Assembly (NCBI GenBank): GCA_026985755.1
Contig: JALSPX010000058.1
Location: forward strand, 1-16,581
Source: Sulfurovum sp.
GTDB taxonomy: Bacteria; Campylobacterota; Campylobacteria; Campylobacterales; Sulfurovaceae
DNA length: 16,581 nt
Direction: 5' to 3'
Numbering within the stretch: position 1 is the stretch's first letter; the number at the start of each line of letters is the position of its first letter. Made by a program: the position numbers and the translations under genes. The notes below the pieces were generated by a model, which ran no database searches, was not told the origin of the DNA, and saw only the letters and a list, made by a program, of their open reading frames with translations. Shown piece after piece: positions 9,701 to 14,001 of the stretch.

Positions 9701-9920
9701 CTTGCATTCGCACAATGTCATTGTTTTCATCATCATCTGTACCTGCTAGAGTGAGGTCTGCCCCATCCCAAACAGTAGTATCGAATGGCTCTGAGCCCGT
9801 TTTTGAAAGATTGATTGTTGTGTTGACCACAGGTGTGGCTGCATTTGCTGTTATTGTAAAAAACAGCATCATCGTTAAGTGTATACTGAAATATTTTATC
9901 CATTGAGAAATTTGTCTCAT
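3702..9920 (-). CDS. Giant secreted multi-domain repeat protein (SdrD-B / DUF11 / Ig-like / FN3), adhesin-like
   Basis: The product has 2072 residues. An N-terminal signal peptide with a hydrophobic core (LTMMLFFTITA) is probably cut after TANA, residue 27. Residues 28-740 are a large low-identity beta-rich region rich in Asp, Asn, Gly and Thr. Residues about 744-1000 resemble DUF11-type cell-surface repeats. Residues 1140-1272 form an SdrD-B-like domain with a calcium-type loop D1149-ANGDGVQDAGE. Residues about 1276-1956 alternate two modules: an Ig/cadherin-like one of about 105 residues (VQVPNL-V-SD-EDG to TVTMPF), present three times, and an SdrD-B/carboxypeptidase-regulatory-like one (ISGN-FNDG-GDA to VDFGINK), present twice plus a diverged third. 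Cysteines 1962, 1964, 1972 and 1975 then form a C-x-C-x7-C-x2-C cluster, followed by a fibronectin-III-like domain to the C-terminus. There is no LPXTG or membrane anchor. A strong GGGAGG precedes the ATG. The inferred role is surface adhesion or matrix; the export route is unknown. Confidence 0.85.
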   Translation of the reverse strand: MRQISQWIKYFSIHLTMMLFFTITANAATPVVNTTINLSKTGSEPFDTTVWDGADLTLAGTDDDENNDIVRMQDSVTYKVEVSVNDASVDNLVATVSLPDGKQKWITLPTGCETDATLFSPVSSISADGYTLTCNVGKAIEGTTKVFYPAAKVVSYNSLTDKPVLNNEHTIARVSATTTGANVATAGDTDVTITAGFKVDTIKTLKVPGLDKDGNPLYKSTIAKGPNGEDGYLIEYKINVKYANGSMLMDAPNEAGGDYEVDFNLFDIYTNDNPNSTGAAGNSSGGILYTWGDDGVAGGCSLEGDHGPNAAVACKSTNFDATTGTASTTAAFDGISPTNPATNQTDGIVDPNIEIALSGIDVRDPDADSNLVELNVALWFSKADDVASAPSCANAGGCTVFTVNSVGTLNGTSIEGFNPTSTEDASGNNLPNYAGNGEPTPNEIDFPLIHQSPGSWSFSKVFGGYWRATSADYWTADLEVSPGQVIQVGTNIHDHRANEKVGRTCDKIDTTQFEFLGLWDPSSGEDTIRETGYWGNYYPQASQNPRVHIYGGGNSFIDNAYDLPSTWTVLYSKVPVLAGGVTTPESAYLEALRGSSCDDDVDGDGQVRIKLKDGKVYDKTIGGTEITDGGPIDWYESTAYSVAGIDPDIQGQVTRVRQEYRTDQDLFSTLVPGYTYTGFYSEFDLKIKGDATGYGASHLLPNYMMGNSDITTPATYYPSVATADTNALAFSKERYRADRVKLVASSISIKKVTEPKGIKVVKAGDLVDFIITPGIWGLWTGEETATVSDAVPAGTKYVAGSEKFSIDGGVTWLSYDDYQALANPDVTLTSAAQTAGANPLVWEFGALTPKNTGSDQLPQIKYTVEVDPTATSASYTNTATLTSNIDNNNSASPVKAVYNIKVLPSSGFEVLKMVDQAVYNTNTPFHFDLVYKNLGGETYSSSQFIDILPHNADGIGTSGGLASARTPATIYSGSYVVSALSGTNSEVFEMTSADPTTIPQDPCHEDNLPNGYIPVAGDMCYNFYISSNTAGVPVKAANTFAGGAATGTGLIHWVPFVANTAGTTAIRFTVPSITASAGAKTVGLTLAPTGNKGGTPALDATGKVTAASTGDIYTNTFGGRVPEISLVVISNDVSVTVVSGSIGDYVWIDANGDGVQDAGETSLSNVTLKLLDGTGNPIYVDANGGIVPSGTVGAVPYTTTTGADGKYLFENLPSDIYTVEVDTTTLPAGMIQTYDADGIATANKSTHSLTLNTDPITGVITSVEDNTEQDFGYNSPPVSVNANEPLQLNPSGNTQVQVPNLTVSDPEDGILSTVKIETLPNNATLYYNGVVVTAGQVIPNFDNTKLTVDPEDGDQTVSFDYSTTDAGGLTSNVSTVTMPFIADISISGNIFNDGNGDADVNGTAIPTPDGTQLHATLLAADGVTVLATTPIAADGTYSFSHADGVDLNTSYNVVLATTPSATASDLPTNWNNTGENINSAGTGNDGTADGLIAVSVGTANVPQVDFGINKKPVAVDVTEPSQLNPGGSTQVQVPNLNVSDLEDGTPTTVTIESLPNNATLYYNGVAVTVGQVIPNFDNTKLTVNPIDGDQTVVFDYTTTDADGVKSDPATVTMPFTGLGISGNVFNDGDGDANVNGTPIPKPDGTQLHATLLAADGVTVVATTPIAADGSYSFTGADGVTANTSYTVVLATTPNARTSTLPTNWNNTGENINSAGAGNDGSSNGTIAVSVGTVGVPKIDFGINKKPVAVNVRKPIENNPGGNTKVPVPSLQVSDYEDGTPTTVTIKTLPSSGILYYNGVAVTVGQVIPNFNASKLTVDPNNGSVVITFAYTTTDAAGIESNPATVTMPFNGNGTITGNVSAQDNNGKLKAIANVTLVLYSSNGTEVARTTTDANGNYRFTAPPGNYYIQEAQPNGYYDVSENEGGADNESNNRLLNTINVTVGVGETDIRNDFVESTTSKGCGCRPTPVIPCTQCAQGIHKIHTHNVKDNSTEVHWADSYYEIAYDIYLNGKFITTVGEDVTRYTFTGLQTGTEYTAVIVANNGYGGKTKQTVKFKTTDSLGWLPAVYHILD
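4378..6090 (-). repeat. Tandem 702/705-bp coding repeats within the giant gene
   Basis: The landmark GGCAT, encoding the end of TVTMPF, recurs at 4378, 5080 and 5785, giving unit lengths of 702 and 705 bp (234 and 235 codons). The array is two full units plus a third partial unit ending near 6090. The two full units stay clearly alignable at the DNA level with scattered synonymous changes, so the duplication is not brand new but recent enough for recombination between copies. The unit lengths preserve the frame. Confidence 0.85.
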
Positions 9921-9938
9921 TGAATCCTCCCTTTTTTA

Positions 9939-9944
9939 ATTATA
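9939..9944 (-). promoter_or_regulatory. Possible -10 box of the giant gene
   Basis: On the - strand TATAAT lies 18 bp before the ATG, just before the ribosome binding site AAAAAAGGGAGG. No matching -35 is visible and the leader would be only about 12 nt, so the true promoter may lie further upstream, perhaps at the repeated TTGACA boxes at 10180-10203. Confidence 0.3.
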
Positions 9945-10078
9945 AATTTTAACCGTTACCAACACATATATAAAAATATTTAAACTATGATAAAACGGCA
10001 CCTAATGATTTGTAAAATAAAAAGTAAAAGAGTAGTAGTAAGAGCATATAAAAGTAAGTTTTCGTATTACTTGGTAGG

Positions 10079-10156
10079 TCAGCCAACTTCTGATTCAAGT
10101 CCTGTACCTTTCTGCCCTTGCTTCACAACAAGTTTAGCTTTTTCAATATTACGCAT
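10079..10156 (-). CDS. Possible 25-codon leaderless ORF (or untranslated leader)
   Basis: An ATG on the - strand opens a short basic frame (starts MRNIEKAKLVVKQGQKG) ending at TGA 10079-10081. A TATACT box ends only 7 nt before this ATG, so the transcript would begin at or within one base of the start codon, and no ribosome binding site is present. The region is less AT-rich than the surrounding spacer, which suggests that it is constrained. I do not recognise the peptide. It could be a small protein, the remnant of a lost gene, or part of a leader RNA for the giant gene 160 bp downstream. Confidence 0.3.
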   Translation of the reverse strand: MRNIEKAKLVVKQGQKGTGLESEVG

Positions 10157-10163
10157 CGGGAAA

Positions 10164-10203
10164 AGTATAACAAAAAAAATGTCAAAAATGTCAAAAATGT
10201 CAA
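10164..10203 (-). promoter_or_regulatory. Promoter with reiterated -35 boxes
   Basis: On the - strand three TTGACA hexamers lie at 10198-10203, 10189-10194 and 10180-10185, followed by TATACT at 10164-10169. The spacers to TATACT are 28, 19 and 10 bp. Only the middle box gives a near-functional spacing (19, or 18 to an overlapping TTATAC). Transcription would run towards the giant surface-protein gene. Confidence 0.45.
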
Positions 10204-10210
10204 AAATGTG
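10175..10210. repeat. 9-bp tandem repeat, four copies
   Basis: AAAAATGTC is repeated at 10175, 10184 and 10193, with a fourth copy ending in G at 10202. On the - strand each junction creates a TTGACA. A short perfect repeat of this kind could change copy number by slippage. Confidence 0.9.
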
Positions 10211-10233
10211 AGAAAAGAAGGAAGAAAATATAA

Positions 10234-10263
10234 AAAAGTGAAGATGTTTCCATCTTCACTTTT
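10234..10263 (-). terminator. Intrinsic terminator of dnaK
   Basis: A perfect 13-bp stem (AAAAGTGAAGATG with CATCTTCACTTTT) closes a 4-base loop 22 bp after the dnaK stop. On the - strand the stem runs into TTTTTTATATTTT, a classic U-rich tail. The same structure could work weakly in the + direction. Confidence 0.9.
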
Positions 10264-10284
10264 CTGGTAAAAGTAGAAGTAGAG

Positions 10285-12159
10285 TTACTCTACTTCTGCA
10301 TCGATAACATCGTCATCATCTGCTTTTTTTGCTTCTGGGTTTGCACCGCCTTGCTCTTTGGCATAGGCTGCTTCAGCAAGTTTATGAGACTTTTCAGTCA
10401 AGGCTTTGACTTTCTCGTCTATTTGTTCTTTAGTAGCATTGTCATCTTTAAGTACTGTCTCAAGGTCAGCAATAGCTGTTTCGATACCTGCTTTTTCTTC
10501 AGCATCAAAGTTTTCACCAAGGTCATCTAATGATTTTCTTGTTTGGTGAATGAGTGCATCCGCTTGGTTCTTCGCTTCTACAACTGCTTTTCTTTTTTCA
10601 TCTTCTGCTTTGTTTGCTTCGGCATCTTGTACCATTTTTTCAATCTCTTCATCTGAAAGTCCGCTCGAACCAGTGATTTTAATCTCTTGAGATTTACCTG
10701 TACCTTTATCTACTGCTGATACGGTAAGTATTCCGTTGGCATCGATATCAAAGGTCACTTCTATCTGTGGCACACCACGTGGTGCTGCTGGGATGTCTCT
10801 AAGCTCGAACATACCTAGTGATTTGTTATCTTTAGAGAACTCTCTTTCACCTTGAAGTACATGAATACTTACTGCTGGTTGGTTATCTTCTGCTGTTGAG
10901 AAGACTTGTGACTTCTTCGCAGGAATGGTTGTTCCTTTTTCAATGACTTTAGTCGTCACACCACCTAATGTCTCAATACCAAGAGAAAGAGGTGTCACAT
11001 CAAGTAGAAGCACATCTTTCACATCACCTGCAAGTACACCACCTTGTATCGCTGCACCAATAGCGACTACTTCATCTGGATTCACTGATTTGTTAAGCTC
11101 TTTACCGAAGAATTTTTTCATCTCTTCTTGCACCAATGGCACACGTGTTGATCCTCCAACCATTACAACTTCATTGATATCAGACTTAGAAAGTCCTGCA
11201 TCTTTGAGTACAGACTCAACTGTTTTAATCGTCGATGCCACCAAGTCAGAAATAAGTGACTCAAACTTCGCTCTAGTGATTTTAGTCACCAAGTGTTTTG
11301 GTCCAGATGCGTCTGCTGTAATAAATGGTAGGTTTATTTCTGTTTCAGTAGAGCTTGAAAGCTCTTTTTTCGCTGCTTCTGCTGCATCTTTAACACGTTG
11401 CAGTGCCATCACATCTGCTTTGATGTCTATGCCAGATTCTGCTTTAAACTCATCCGCTACATAATCAATGATACGGTTATCAAAGTCATCACCACCAAGG
11501 AATGCATCTCCACCTGTAGCCATTACTTCAACCACACCATCACCCGTTTCTAATGCAGTCACATCGAAGGTACCACCACCTAAATCATACACAACAATTT
11601 GCTCTGATTCTTTTTTGTCAAGACCATACGCTAGTGCTGCTGATGTTGGTTCGTTGATAATACGAAGTACATTAAGACCTGCGATTGTTCCTGCTTCTTT
11701 AGTTGCTTTTCTCTGTGCATCATTGAAGTATGCAGGTACTGTAATGACCGCGTCTGTTACAGTCTCACCAAGATATGATTCTGCATCTTCTTTCATTTTC
11801 ATGAGTACTTTTGCAGAAATTTCTTGAGGGGTATATGTTTTACCATCTACTTCAATGGCACAAGCACCATTCCTGTCTATGATATGATACGGAAGTCTCT
11901 CTTTAGCTTCTGCTGCCTTATCTTCTTCACACATAAGACCCATAATTCTTTTAATAGAATAAATTGTTTTCTCTGGGTTGGTCACAGCTTGTCTTTTTGC
12001 CGGTTCACCAACTAGCACTTCACCCTTGTCTGTAAATGCCACAATAGAAGGTGTTGTGTTTTTACCTTCTTTGTTTGCAATAATTTTTGCTTCACCATTT
12101 TCATACACTGCCATAGCAGAGTTTGTTGTTCCTAAATCTATTCCTAATACTTTTGCCAT
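10285..12159 (-). CDS. dnaK: Molecular chaperone DnaK (Hsp70)
   Basis: This is full-length Hsp70 of 624 residues, the normal bacterial size. The actin-like ATPase domain (about 1-380) has the phosphate-1 motif GIDLGTTNS at residues 5-13, the IINEPTSAALAYGLD segment, the phosphate-2 motif VYDLGGGTFDVT and the adenosine motif VMVGGSTRVP. The linker DVLLLDVTPLSLGIETLGG leads into the substrate-binding beta domain, then the helical lid and an acidic tail DDDDVIDAEVE. It refolds and protects cytosolic proteins with DnaJ and the exchange factor GrpE. The start has AAAGGA 8 nt upstream. It lies 180 bp after grpE but has its own promoter at 12198-12225 overlapped by a heat-shock operator, and grpE ends in a hairpin, so the two are at least partly separate transcripts. 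Confidence 0.99.
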   Translation of the reverse strand: MAKVLGIDLGTTNSAMAVYENGEAKIIANKEGKNTTPSIVAFTDKGEVLVGEPAKRQAVTNPEKTIYSIKRIMGLMCEEDKAAEAKERLPYHIIDRNGACAIEVDGKTYTPQEISAKVLMKMKEDAESYLGETVTDAVITVPAYFNDAQRKATKEAGTIAGLNVLRIINEPTSAALAYGLDKKESEQIVVYDLGGGTFDVTALETGDGVVEVMATGGDAFLGGDDFDNRIIDYVADEFKAESGIDIKADVMALQRVKDAAEAAKKELSSSTETEINLPFITADASGPKHLVTKITRAKFESLISDLVASTIKTVESVLKDAGLSKSDINEVVMVGGSTRVPLVQEEMKKFFGKELNKSVNPDEVVAIGAAIQGGVLAGDVKDVLLLDVTPLSLGIETLGGVTTKVIEKGTTIPAKKSQVFSTAEDNQPAVSIHVLQGEREFSKDNKSLGMFELRDIPAAPRGVPQIEVTFDIDANGILTVSAVDKGTGKSQEIKITGSSGLSDEEIEKMVQDAEANKAEDEKRKAVVEAKNQADALIHQTRKSLDDLGENFDAEEKAGIETAIADLETVLKDDNATKEQIDEKVKALTEKSHKLAEAAYAKEQGGANPEAKKADDDDVIDAEVE

Positions 12160-12197
12160 ATTATTATCCTTTGGAGTTAAATTATTTATCTGTATGT

Positions 12198-12225
12198 ATT
12201 ATACACTAAATTTAACTTGAGTCAA
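12198..12225 (-). promoter_or_regulatory. dnaK promoter
   Basis: On the - strand the -35 TTGACT (12220-12225) and -10 TATAAT (12198-12203) are separated by 16 bp, giving a leader of about 30 nt to the dnaK start. The -35 box lies inside the HAIR-like operator. Confidence 0.8.
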
Positions 12226-12253
12226 TGCAACTAAAGTTGCAATTTCTCAAGTT
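12214..12253. promoter_or_regulatory. HAIR-like HspR operator upstream of dnaK
   Basis: CTTGAGT-N7-ACTAAAG at 12216-12236 matches the HspR consensus HAIR (CTTGAGT-N7-ACTCAAG) at 13 of 14 positions. A second overlapping copy, CTAAAGT-N7-TCTCAAG at 12231-12251, has 3 mismatches. Together they form a symmetric dyad centred at 12233.5 with outer arms AACTTGAG/CTCAAGTT and inner arms TGCAACT/AGTTGCA. The site covers the -35 box, as expected for repression by HspR. The hspR gene itself is not in the window. Confidence 0.7.
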
Positions 12254-12276
12254 TTTTAAAATATCTCTTTGACTTA

Positions 12277-12368
12277 TTTTTTACAGGTACTCGCCAGCCT
12301 CATGTTATGCTCGGTTTCGTACCTAAAAAAAAATGACATCTAGTCATTTTTTTTACAGGTACTCACCA
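12277..12368 (-). repeat. Direct repeat of the grpE 3' end
   Basis: A 20-bp sequence at 12349-12368, covering the last codons of grpE (GAGTACCTGTAAAAAA on the - strand), recurs at 12277-12296 with one mismatch, 72 bp downstream. In the downstream copy the frame would read A-S-T-C-K-K then TAA, like an older end of GrpE. It looks like a short duplication or a re-made C-terminus. Confidence 0.7.
12326..12354 (-). terminator. Hairpin at the grpE stop codon
   Basis: AAAAAAAATGAC and GTCATTTTTTTT pair as a perfect 12-bp stem with a 5-base loop, and the - strand continues in a run of T. The grpE TAG (12340-12342) sits in the loop. The stem is mostly A-T, so it is probably a weak, bidirectional terminator that reduces read-through from grpE into dnaK. 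Confidence 0.55.
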
Positions 12369-12897
12369 TTGCAGGGCGTAAAATACGATCCTTTATGGTA
12401 TACCCTTTTTGCATCACTTGCACCACATCACCCTCTTCATGCGCATCACTTTCGACTTGCATAATAGCTTGATGCACTTCTGGGTCAAACGCACCTGAAC
12501 AATCTACCTCTTTGATATGGTTCTTTTCCAATATCTTTTTGAGTTGTTCGTAGGTAAGGTTCACACCCTCTTTCATCTGTGCGAGTACTTCTGAAGTGTT
12601 TTCTTCATCAGCACTTTCTATAGAAGCTAAAGCATTCTCAAATGAATCTATCACTGCCAAAATATCTTTTGCAAAACTCTCATTTGCATAAGATACTGCA
12701 TTCATCTTGTCTTTCTCTAAGCGACGTTTAGCGTTTTCAAAGTCTGCATGAGCTCTTAGGTATTTGTCTTTATACTCTGCAGCTTCAGCCAGTGCAGCTT
12801 CTAAAGGGTCTGCCTCAACAGTTTCTTCTTCTGTCTCTTCTGTCTGGCTGACTTCTTCTGCTTCAGTCTCTTCAACATTTTGTTCTTCTTGACTCAT
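12340..12897 (-). CDS. grpE: Nucleotide exchange factor GrpE
   Basis: The protein has 185 residues, the usual size. A very acidic, low-complexity tail (about 1-32, runs of E and T) leads to a long coiled coil (EAAEYKDKYLRAHADFENAKRR, then the following helix) and a C-terminal beta domain with CSGAFDPEVHQAIMQVES, EGDVVQVMQKGY and the typical near-terminal RILRPAMV. It dimerises and releases ADP from DnaK. It has a strong ribosome binding site (AGGAGGT) and its own promoter with HAIR-like sites. In many Campylobacterota hrcA comes first in this cluster; here the next gene upstream is rpsO and no hrcA is present. The last residues, STCKKND, follow a region that is duplicated downstream. Confidence 0.98.
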   Translation of the reverse strand: MSQEEQNVEETEAEEVSQTEETEEETVEADPLEAALAEAAEYKDKYLRAHADFENAKRRLEKDKMNAVSYANESFAKDILAVIDSFENALASIESADEENTSEVLAQMKEGVNLTYEQLKKILEKNHIKEVDCSGAFDPEVHQAIMQVESDAHEEGDVVQVMQKGYTIKDRILRPAMVSTCKKND

Positions 12898-12952
12898 AAA
12901 AAGACCTCCTTTTGTACTAAATATTGCATCTATTATTTTAATGCTTAAGCGT

Positions 12953-12982
12953 ATTATACAACATTGAGTGTATATTTGTCAA
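12953..12982 (-). promoter_or_regulatory. grpE promoter
   Basis: On the - strand a perfect -35 TTGACA (12977-12982) and perfect -10 TATAAT (12953-12958) are separated by 18 bp. The leader to grpE would be about 50 nt. Both boxes match the sigma70 consensus fully, so the promoter should be strong unless repressed. Confidence 0.85.
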
Positions 12983-13009
12983 GTATTAGTTGAGTCAAAT
13001 AGACTAAGG
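12963..13009. promoter_or_regulatory. Two HAIR-like HspR sites upstream of grpE
   Basis: On the - strand CTTGACA-N7-ACTCAAT (12963-12983) overlaps the -35 box, and CCTTAGT-N7-ACTCAAC (12989-13009) lies directly upstream. Each differs from the HAIR consensus at 3 of 14 positions but keeps the 7-bp spacer. A single CTTGAGT half-site follows at 13016-13022. The spacing of 26-27 bp between these sites suggests an array for cooperative HspR binding. Confidence 0.6.
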
Positions 13010-13080
13010 GTAATCCTTGAGTATTATAATGTGTATAAAATCATCTATAATATATCACCTGAAAGTAAATGAAAAAATAA

Positions 13081-13107
13081 TGTAAAGTGTCGTAAATTGT
13101 AAAGTGT
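13081..13107. repeat. Short direct repeat in the rpsO-grpE spacer
   Basis: TGTAAAGTGT occurs at 13081-13090 and 13098-13107. The rest of this 267-bp spacer (12898-13164) holds the grpE promoter and operators; the portion from 13023 to 13140 is AT-rich with no other feature that I can support. Confidence 0.4.
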
Positions 13108-13141
13108 GAAAAAAAGAAAAAGATGAGAGAGAAGTGTATTT

Positions 13142-13159
13142 ATCAGCCCTAAGGCTGAT
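13142..13159 (-). terminator. Hairpin after rpsO
   Basis: ATCAGCC and GGCTGAT form a perfect 7-bp stem with a 4-base loop, 5 bp past the rpsO stop. The - strand sequence after it is AAATACACTTCTC without a U-run, so termination would be weak; it may instead protect the 3' end of the mRNA. Confidence 0.5.
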
Positions 13160-13164
13160 GAGAT

Positions 13165-13434
13165 TTAGTTACGTAGACCTAAATCTGCTTTGATAGTGTT
13201 CCATCTTTGAAAATCAACTTTTTTCAAGTATCTCATAAGTCTTCTTCTTTGTCCCACTAGTTTAAGTAGTCCAAGTCTTGAAGAGTGATCTTTTTTGTTA
13301 GTTTGTAGGTGCTCTGTTAGGTAAGTAATTCTTTCTGTAAGAAGTGCTACTTGAATTTCTGTAGAACCTGTATCGTTTTCGCCTCTTGCGTACTTAGCAA
13401 TAATTTCTGCTTTCTTCGCCTGATCTAAAGCCAT
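13165..13434 (-). CDS. rpsO: 30S ribosomal protein S15 (uS15)
   Basis: At 89 residues this is the standard length. The family signature is clear: DTGSTEIQVALLTERI, LTEHLQTNKKDHSSRLGLLKLVGQRRRLMRYL and the ending LGLRN. It binds the 16S rRNA three-way junction early in small-subunit assembly. A strong AGGAGGTC ribosome binding site precedes the ATG. It is divergent from the Rrf2 regulator, and the two share the 133-bp spacer 13435-13567. A - strand TATAAT at 13478-13483 is a likely -10, with no good -35. It is followed by a hairpin before the grpE promoter. Confidence 0.99.
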   Translation of the reverse strand: MALDQAKKAEIIAKYARGENDTGSTEIQVALLTERITYLTEHLQTNKKDHSSRLGLLKLVGQRRRLMRYLKKVDFQRWNTIKADLGLRN

Positions 13435-13477
13435 AATGACCTCCTGATTGGTATTTAATTCTCAAAATGAGTTCGAA

Positions 13478-13483
13478 ATTATA
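13478..13483 (-). promoter_or_regulatory. Possible -10 box of rpsO
   Basis: On the - strand TATAAT (CTACTATAATTTCG) lies about 44 bp before the rpsO start. The -35 region is poor. This call rests on the hexamer and its distance only. Confidence 0.4.
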
Positions 13484-13506
13484 GTAGATTAACCTTATCT
13501 ATGCCT

Positions 13507-13550
13507 TATAATACTTATTTAACCTAAATTAGAGTAAAATACTCCTAATT
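13507..13550 (+). promoter_or_regulatory. Promoter and palindromic operator of the Rrf2 gene
   Basis: TATAAT at 13507-13512 is a likely + strand -10. It is followed at 13527-13550 by an imperfect palindrome, AATTAGAGTA-aaa-TACTCCTAATT, whose arms match apart from one extra C. The palindrome lies 17-40 bp before the start codon, just downstream of the expected transcription start, where a bound repressor would block initiation or elongation. Self-regulation by the Rrf2 protein is inferred from its position. Confidence 0.5.
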
Positions 13551-13567
13551 AGACAAAGGCAGACATT

Positions 13568-13966
13568 ATGTTATTAACCCGTGCGAGTGAATATGCACTC
13601 CTCTCTTTAGATGTATTACGTAAATCTGACATACCTCTGGGTGCTGAGCAAATAGCCCATCAACTCTCTATCCCAAAAAGTTTTTTAGCAAAAATATTAC
13701 AAAGCCTAGCAAAACAAAATATTTTAGATTCTAAAAAAGGTGCCCATGGTGGGTTTATCCTTGCAAAAGAGATCAATCAAATCTCTGTCAATGAGATTAT
13801 ATTTGCAGCAGAAGGTAAAACACCTGCAGTATTCGATTGTACACAATATACAGCATCTTGTCCCAATGGGAGCATAGGTTCTTGTGCTATCTCTCCATTT
13901 TTGATGAACTTCCAAACCAAAATTGATGATTTTCTCAATGATTTGATGTTGAGTGATATATTATAA
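13568..13966 (+). CDS. Rrf2-family transcriptional regulator with three-Cys cluster
   Basis: The protein has 132 residues. The N-terminal winged helix-turn-helix (about 1-66) has the family pattern LLTRASEYALLSLDVL, IAHQLSIPKSFLAKILQSLAKQNIL and the wing GAHGGF. A long dimerisation helix follows. C91, C98 and C106 (C-x6-C-x7-C, in FDCTQYTASCPNGSIGSC) occupy the place where IscR and NsrR bind a [2Fe-2S] or [4Fe-4S] cluster, so it probably senses iron-sulphur status, NO or redox. The spacing differs slightly from that of IscR, so the exact sensor type is open. No isc or suf genes lie nearby. It is preceded by a palindromic operator and followed after 35 bp by the DHH phosphoesterase on the same strand. 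Confidence 0.88.
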   Translation: MLLTRASEYALLSLDVLRKSDIPLGAEQIAHQLSIPKSFLAKILQSLAKQNILDSKKGAHGGFILAKEINQISVNEIIFAAEGKTPAVFDCTQYTASCPNGSIGSCAISPFLMNFQTKIDDFLNDLMLSDIL

Positions 13967-14001
13967 TACATACTTTTAATTTTTAACAAGGCACATTTTT
14001 T

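Noticed and set aside
10078..10120. GATTCAAGTCC stretch resembling a tRNA T-arm
   Set aside because: The flanking bases do not form the 5-bp T-stem and no acceptor or anticodon arm can be folded.
9987..10211. 74-codon + strand ORF ending MSKMSKMSKM
   Set aside because: The repeating end is produced by the 9-bp tandem repeat, there is no ribosome binding site, and the composition is not protein-like.
10925..11464. 179-codon + strand ORF opposite dnaK
   Set aside because: It is an antisense shadow of a highly conserved gene, as are the other + strand frames across dnaK and the giant gene.
13016..13036. Third full HAIR site upstream of grpE
   Set aside because: The left half CTTGAGT is perfect but the right half matches at only two positions, so it is kept only as a half-site.
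13583..13600. GAGTG-aatat-GCACTC palindrome resembling the CIRCE element
   Set aside because: The arms are in the reverse order of CIRCE (GCACTC-N9-GAGTGC), the spacer is wrong, and it lies inside the Rrf2 coding sequence.
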